A stretch of DNA of 64,000 bases, from the NCBI RefSeq assembly GCF_000304355.2, contig NC_018227.2, positions 2,046,001 through 2,110,000 of the forward strand, in the 5' to 3' direction. The notes under the pieces are model-generated. The model worked only from the letters and a program-made list of their open reading frames with translations. It was not told the DNA's origin and searched no databases. The position numbers and the translations under genes are program-made. This document shows, one piece after another, positions 60,339-64,000 of this stretch (position 1 is the stretch's first letter; each line of letters begins with the position of its first letter). The stretch is from Methanoculleus bourgensis MS2. GTDB taxonomy: Archaea; Halobacteriota; Methanomicrobia; Methanomicrobiales; Methanoculleaceae.

Positions 60339-62852
60339 ATGCCGCACGATTATCCAGAGACCGGTTCGGCCGCATCGCCGGAACTGCTTGCCCCTGCCGG
60401 GTCGCCGGAAGCCCTTGCCGCAGCAGTCGCCGCCGGCGCCGACGCGGTCTACCTTGCAGGGAGACGTTTCGGGGCCAGGCACTATGCGGCGAACTTCTCG
60501 GACGATGAGCTCCGGTCCGCCGTCGGTTACGCGCACCTCCGGGGTGTGCGGGTCTATGTCACCGTAAACACCCTCGTCAGTGACGCCGAACTCCCCGACG
60601 TGGTCCGCTACCTCCTCTGGCTCTACGAGACCGGGGTCGACGCGGTCCTGGTGCAGGACACCGGTGTGGCGGCGCTCGCCCGGGAGGTTGTCCCGGACCT
60701 CCCCCTCCACGCCTCCACCCAGATGACGATCCACAACCGCGAGGGCGTGGCCCGGGCCGCGCGAGAGGGGTTCTCCCGCGTGGTCCCGGCACGGGAACTC
60801 ACCCTCCCCGAGATCGAGGATATCGCGGAGGTGCCGGGGATCGGCATCGAGGTCTTCGCCCACGGTGCGCTCTGCTACTGCTACTCGGGGCAGTGCCTCC
60901 TCTCCTCGGTCATCGGGGGCCGGAGCGGGAACCGGGGGATGTGCGCCCAGCCGTGCAGGAAGCCCTACCGGCTCGTGACCGCCGAGAAGGACGAGTACGG
61001 CCGCCCACGAAACCTCCGGGCCGTGCCTGCAGAGGGGCAGTACCTGCTCTCGACCCGCGACCTCGCGGTATACCCCAGCCTCGACCGGATAGCGCGCGCA
61101 CCGGTGGCGTCGCTCAAGATCGAGGGGAGGATGCGCTCCGCAGAGTATGTCGCCACGGTGGTCGCCATCTACCGGCGCGCCCTCGACGCGATCGCCGCCG
61201 GGGAGGCCTGGTCGCCCTCTGGAGAGGATATGCGGGACCTTGCGCTTGCGTTCAACCGGAAGTTCACGGAGGGCTACATCCTCGGCGCATCCGATATCAT
61301 GGCCCGCGACCGGCCCGGGAACCGCGGGATCCTGCTCGGCACGGTCGTCGGTTACGATCCCGGGCGGCGGGAGGCGACCGTCCGCCTCACCGGGGAGGTC
61401 GTGCCCCGCTCCGGCGACGGACTGGCCTTCTGCACGGAGGACCCCGAGCGCGACGTGGGCGCGGTCGTCCGCGGCACCCCTGCCGTCCGCCGCGGCATGG
61501 TGCGGGTCGGGGTTCCTGCGCCTGTCGGACGGGATACTGAGGTCTTCCTGACGAAGAGCGCGGACCTCGAGGCGCGGGCAACAAAGATCGCCGAGCATTT
61601 GGAGCCGCTGCCGATCGATGTTACGGTCACCTGGGATGACGGCACGCCCTGCTTTGAGGGGGTGCTCCCCGGGCGCGGCGGAGAACCGCTCCGGGTCTTG
61701 TACCGGGCAGACCTGCAGATGGAGCCGGCGCGGAGCCGGCCGCTCGCCCCGGAGGAGATCGCGGAGCAGTTCACCAGGACCGGGGGGACGCCGTTTGTTA
61801 TCCGGCGACTGGACCTCCGCTACCCGGGCGGACTCTTTACGCCGCTGAGTGCGTTGAACCGGGTTCGCCGGACATTCTTAGAGAAGGTCGAAGAGGCCGT
61901 GGCCGCCGCGCATCGACCTGGGCCGGATGCGGTGCGTGCGGCCCGGGAACGGGCGGAAGCGGCGATCTCCGGGCTGGTGCGCACGGGCGGGGTCGCGAAC
62001 CGGCTCCCATCGGTCTCGGTCTACACCGACACCCTTGAGGGCGTGGAGGCTGCTGTCCGGGGCGGCGCCCGGACCGTCTACTTCGAGCCGGCCGGTCCTG
62101 TGGTTCCCGCCCTCCTCGAGGAGGCCGCCGCCCTCTGCCGGGCGGGTGGTGCGGACGCTGTCTGGAAATGGCCGTCGATCACGCGACGCGCCTTCCTCGA
62201 TGCAGCCGCCCCGCTCCTCCCGTCGCTCTACGATGCGGGCGTCCACGGTGTCATGGTGAGCGGGCTCGGCGCCGCTGATGCGGTGCGGGAGGCCGAACCC
62301 CGGATGAGGCTCTTTGGGGCAGCTGGGCTGAACGTCTGGAACCACTGTACCACGAGGGTTCTGGCCCCGCTCTTCCTGCGGTGCACGGCATCCCCCGAAC
62401 TCCCGGCCGGCGACCTGGCCCGGCTGGCCGAGTTGACCGGGGACGCTCCCGGGCTCGAGGTGCTCGTGCAGGGGAACATCGAGGCGATGGTGACCGAGGA
62501 CCGGCTGGCGGCGGTCTCCGGCGACCGGTTCCTGGGGCTGCAGGACCGGCGGAACCACGTCTTCCCGCTCCGGTGCGACAGCGAATCCCGGGTGTATATC
62601 GCCAACGCCGTCGAGACCTGCCTGATCGACCACCTGCCCCGGATCATCGGGATGGGCATCGATGCGGTCGCGATCGATGCGCGGGGACGGGGGCCCCGGT
62701 ACGCCGGGGAGATGGCCCGGCTCTACCTTGCCGGGATCGAGTCCGTGGGCCGGGGAGACCCGGGCATGCTCGACGTGCTCAAGGATGAGGTAAAACAGCG
62801 GGCCCTCGGCGGTATCACCGGTGGGCATTTCGTCCGGGGACTTACAGGGTAA
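60339..62852 (+). CDS. U32 family peptidase-like protein
   Basis: The 837-residue U32 protein has an N-terminal TIM-like domain (ELLAPAGSPEALAAAVAAGADAVYLAG). The U32 signature region with Cys cluster follows (AHGALCYCYSGQCLLSSVIG, GNRGMCAQPCRKPYR). A long C-terminal half includes a second barrel-like region. Related bacterial proteins act in tRNA or rRNA hydroxylation or as collagenase-like peptidases, some binding Fe-S; here the substrate is unknown. TATATA is centred near 60306, so GTG 60321 would lie before the transcription start; ATG 60339 fits a 7-nt leader. Confidence 0.87.
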   Translation: MPHDYPETGSAASPELLAPAGSPEALAAAVAAGADAVYLAGRRFGARHYAANFSDDELRSAVGYAHLRGVRVYVTVNTLVSDAELPDVVRYLLWLYETGVDAVLVQDTGVAALAREVVPDLPLHASTQMTIHNREGVARAAREGFSRVVPARELTLPEIEDIAEVPGIGIEVFAHGALCYCYSGQCLLSSVIGGRSGNRGMCAQPCRKPYRLVTAEKDEYGRPRNLRAVPAEGQYLLSTRDLAVYPSLDRIARAPVASLKIEGRMRSAEYVATVVAIYRRALDAIAAGEAWSPSGEDMRDLALAFNRKFTEGYILGASDIMARDRPGNRGILLGTVVGYDPGRREATVRLTGEVVPRSGDGLAFCTEDPERDVGAVVRGTPAVRRGMVRVGVPAPVGRDTEVFLTKSADLEARATKIAEHLEPLPIDVTVTWDDGTPCFEGVLPGRGGEPLRVLYRADLQMEPARSRPLAPEEIAEQFTRTGGTPFVIRRLDLRYPGGLFTPLSALNRVRRTFLEKVEEAVAAAHRPGPDAVRAARERAEAAISGLVRTGGVANRLPSVSVYTDTLEGVEAAVRGGARTVYFEPAGPVVPALLEEAAALCRAGGADAVWKWPSITRRAFLDAAAPLLPSLYDAGVHGVMVSGLGAADAVREAEPRMRLFGAAGLNVWNHCTTRVLAPLFLRCTASPELPAGDLARLAELTGDAPGLEVLVQGNIEAMVTEDRLAAVSGDRFLGLQDRRNHVFPLRCDSESRVYIANAVETCLIDHLPRIIGMGIDAVAIDARGRGPRYAGEMARLYLAGIESVGRGDPGMLDVLKDEVKQRALGGITGGHFVRGLTG

Positions 62853-62869
62853 GCAGCCGGGGCTACAAG

Positions 62870-63180
62870 GAGGGACCTACGAGGACCGCCGTCTGCGGGG
62901 AGGAGGCGATCCTCCTCACACCGGCAAAATACGGTGAAACGCTTCACTAGTGGAGCATTTCAGCTGAAATTTCCCATGAAGACATCCCCGGTTTGGCGTC
63001 GTGCCCCGGGCATGGCTTCCTTATGGGGGGAGGGGGCTCGCCCCCTCCCCTGCCCCCACCCCCCAGGGTGATGTCCACCACGGTCCACAGCATGGGGTGA
63101 AGTGGGCGAATGGGGTCTTATCCTGCGTACAGCCGCTCGCTCTGCCCCATGAATTCTCTCGCGTGCGGCCGGCGATCAAT
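62870..63180 (+). repeat. Composite repeat: GC-rich block, ACTAGTG junction, repeat C and diverged D
   Basis: ACTAGTGGAGCATTTCAGC at 62946 begins a repeat C segment (CATGAAGACATCCCCGG, GTGCCCCGGGCATGGCTTCC). The GC-rich block GGGGGCTCGCCCCC with CACCACGGTCCAC and a diverged D (CAGCCGCTCGCTCTGCCCCATG, ~63130) follow. Element B is missing here. No gene is seen in 62853-63218. Confidence 0.6.
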
Positions 63181-63218
63181 CTCCCACACCAAAACCTACA
63201 AAAAGATGGCTTGAGGCA

Positions 63219-63659
63219 CTATTCCGCCGGGTACTCTTCTTCAGTACACCAGACCTCAAGCACTGTATCTTCGGGCTCAACCTGGTCCGCATATGCCTGG
63301 GGCGTTGTTCCCGCATCCATCCATATGGTGTCGACCGGGTGGTCGGAGATGCGGTAGAGGCAGCGGTATTTCCAGGGCGATGCGGGTTTCACGTCGCGTT
63401 CGTAGATCTGTTGGGCAAGGCTGGACGAGCAGAAGATGCCCTTCTCAGGCTCGAAGAGAACCTCTTCGACGTACCGCTGGATGTACCACCGGAGCTCGGA
63501 GACGAGAGCAAGCGCACTCCCGAGCGACGCCGTCCGGATGCGCATACCGTACTCCAGCCTGTCGGGTTTGTAAAAACGAAGGGCATCCCTGCTGGTTTCG
63601 GAGTTAAGCAGGGTGGTGTAGAGATCAACACCCTCCGGCTGAATAAGGAGGACGTTCAT
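63219..63659 (-). CDS. Hypothetical protein
   Basis: The 146-residue mixed alpha/beta protein (LGSALALVSELRWYIQRYVE, KYRCLYRISDHPVDTIW) is acidic, with no signal peptide. The frame has good codon bias and no competing frame of comparable quality. I do not recognise the family. It is encoded downstream of the PAN-like gene on the same strand, about 135 nt away. Confidence 0.65.
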   Translation of the reverse strand: MNVLLIQPEGVDLYTTLLNSETSRDALRFYKPDRLEYGMRIRTASLGSALALVSELRWYIQRYVEEVLFEPEKGIFCSSSLAQQIYERDVKPASPWKYRCLYRISDHPVDTIWMDAGTTPQAYADQVEPEDTVLEVWCTEEEYPAE

Positions 63660-63794
63660 CGTATATCATGTACGACCGGGAGGTCGATAAGGTTTCCCTG
63701 GAATGGAGCGTCCAGGGCAGCCGTACCGGTCAGGACAGGGACCTGACCTTCTGACGGCACATGGAGGAAACGATGTGGATTGGGGAGATCCACA

Positions 63795-64000
63795 TCAGAT
63801 ATACATGCGGGTATCGGGTGTCGCCACCTCGCGCTTCACTTTTTTGATCGCCGCAAGGAAGTCATCCCGCTCAACGGCCCCGGCGTCGCGCCGGACCGCC
63901 ATCATGCCCGCCTCACGGCAGATCGCCTGCAGCTCCGCGCCGGTGGTCTTCCCGGTAAGTTCCGCGATCCCGGCGAGGTCCACATCCCCGGCGAGGGTCA
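63795..64000 (-). CDS. Second PAN-like AAA ATPase, C-terminal part (runs off the window)
   Basis: The visible ~67 residues are the last AAA+ helical domain (LAGIAELTGKTTGAELQAIC, REAGMMAVRRDAGAVERDDF, LAAIKKVKREV). They match the end of PAN at 46950 ([20 protein letters not shown]). It ends in RMYI, a classical hydrophobic-Tyr-X proteasome gate-opening tail, unlike PAN 1. The rest lies beyond position 64000. Confidence 0.85.
   Translation of the reverse strand, partial: TLAGDVDLAGIAELTGKTTGAELQAICREAGMMAVRRDAGAVERDDFLAAIKKVKREVATPDTRMYI

Noticed and set aside
60261-61598. 445-codon minus-strand frame opposite the U32 gene
   Set aside because: Composition is that of an antisense shadow; the plus strand has conserved cysteine clusters of U32.

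Overview
The window looks like chromosomal DNA of a methanogenic archaeon, most probably a Methanoculleus-like member of the Methanomicrobiales. The basis is high GC, archaeal TATA boxes and frequent leaderless starts, the McrA-modifying methanogenesis marker Mmp10, archaeosine genes (tgtA, arcS), two PAN-type proteasomal ATPases, archaellin-like genes, diphthamide synthesis (dph6), archaeal RNase P RNA and the archaeal dehydroquinate route (ADH synthase and DHQ synthase II). Species assignment is inference.

Layout. 0-5.7 kb is accessory and AT-richer: a zinc-ribbon/HEAT protein, a CARF-like winged-helix regulator facing a small PD-(D/E)XK-like protein, and three HEPN/nucleotidyltransferase (MNT) modules, of which one is intact and two are decayed. 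5.7-13 kb holds cobO and a kdpA-kdpB-kdpC-kdpD operon; KdpD ends without a kinase and has a double frameshift. 13-25 kb carries a two-domain rubredoxin, tRNA-Leu, a flavodoxin, a thioredoxin/CcdA fusion, dph6 plus a GATase-like partner, a sensor kinase, mmp10, tRNA-Thr, and a TnpB element inserted in a PIN toxin gene. 25-34.8 kb has an orphan DNA methyltransferase, secreted and archaellin-like proteins, a transglutaminase and a PGF-CTERM protein. 35-43 kb has an NfnAB/SudAB-type pair, a small membrane protein with a YbjQ partner, arcS-tgtA, an AMMECR1 protein and RNase P RNA. 44-48.7 kb has an HTH-CBS regulator, tpiA, PAN and MBF1. 49-57 kb is one tightly overlapping aromatic amino-acid operon (two ADHS-family genes, aroB', tyrA, pheA, aroA, fused aroK-aroE, aroC), with aroD and proC on the opposite strand. 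59-64 kb has hicBA, a U32 peptidase-family protein and the end of a second PAN-like ATPase.

The most striking regulatory signal is the ~200-nt leader of the aromatic operon. A TATA box sits about 26 nt before an AUG that opens a 15-codon Phe/Tyr-containing ORF. An overlapping ORF ends in FYRYFTRF. A hairpin then covers the ribosome-binding site of the first biosynthetic gene, with two alternative left arms. This resembles a translational attenuator and is offered as a hypothesis.

The intergenic spaces are unusual. They are packed with a mosaic of short interspersed repeats recurring at about ten places: a ~180-bp element starting GCGCTAACGTTCGG, a MITE-like element with imperfect terminal repeats, a CAGCCTCTCG hairpin element, ACTAGTG-bounded modules full of CGCGAAGAC units, a ~150-bp element and GC-rich hairpins. 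Most long ORFs in these stretches or antisense to the GC-rich genes are not genes.

All calls come from reading the sequence; no database search was possible.
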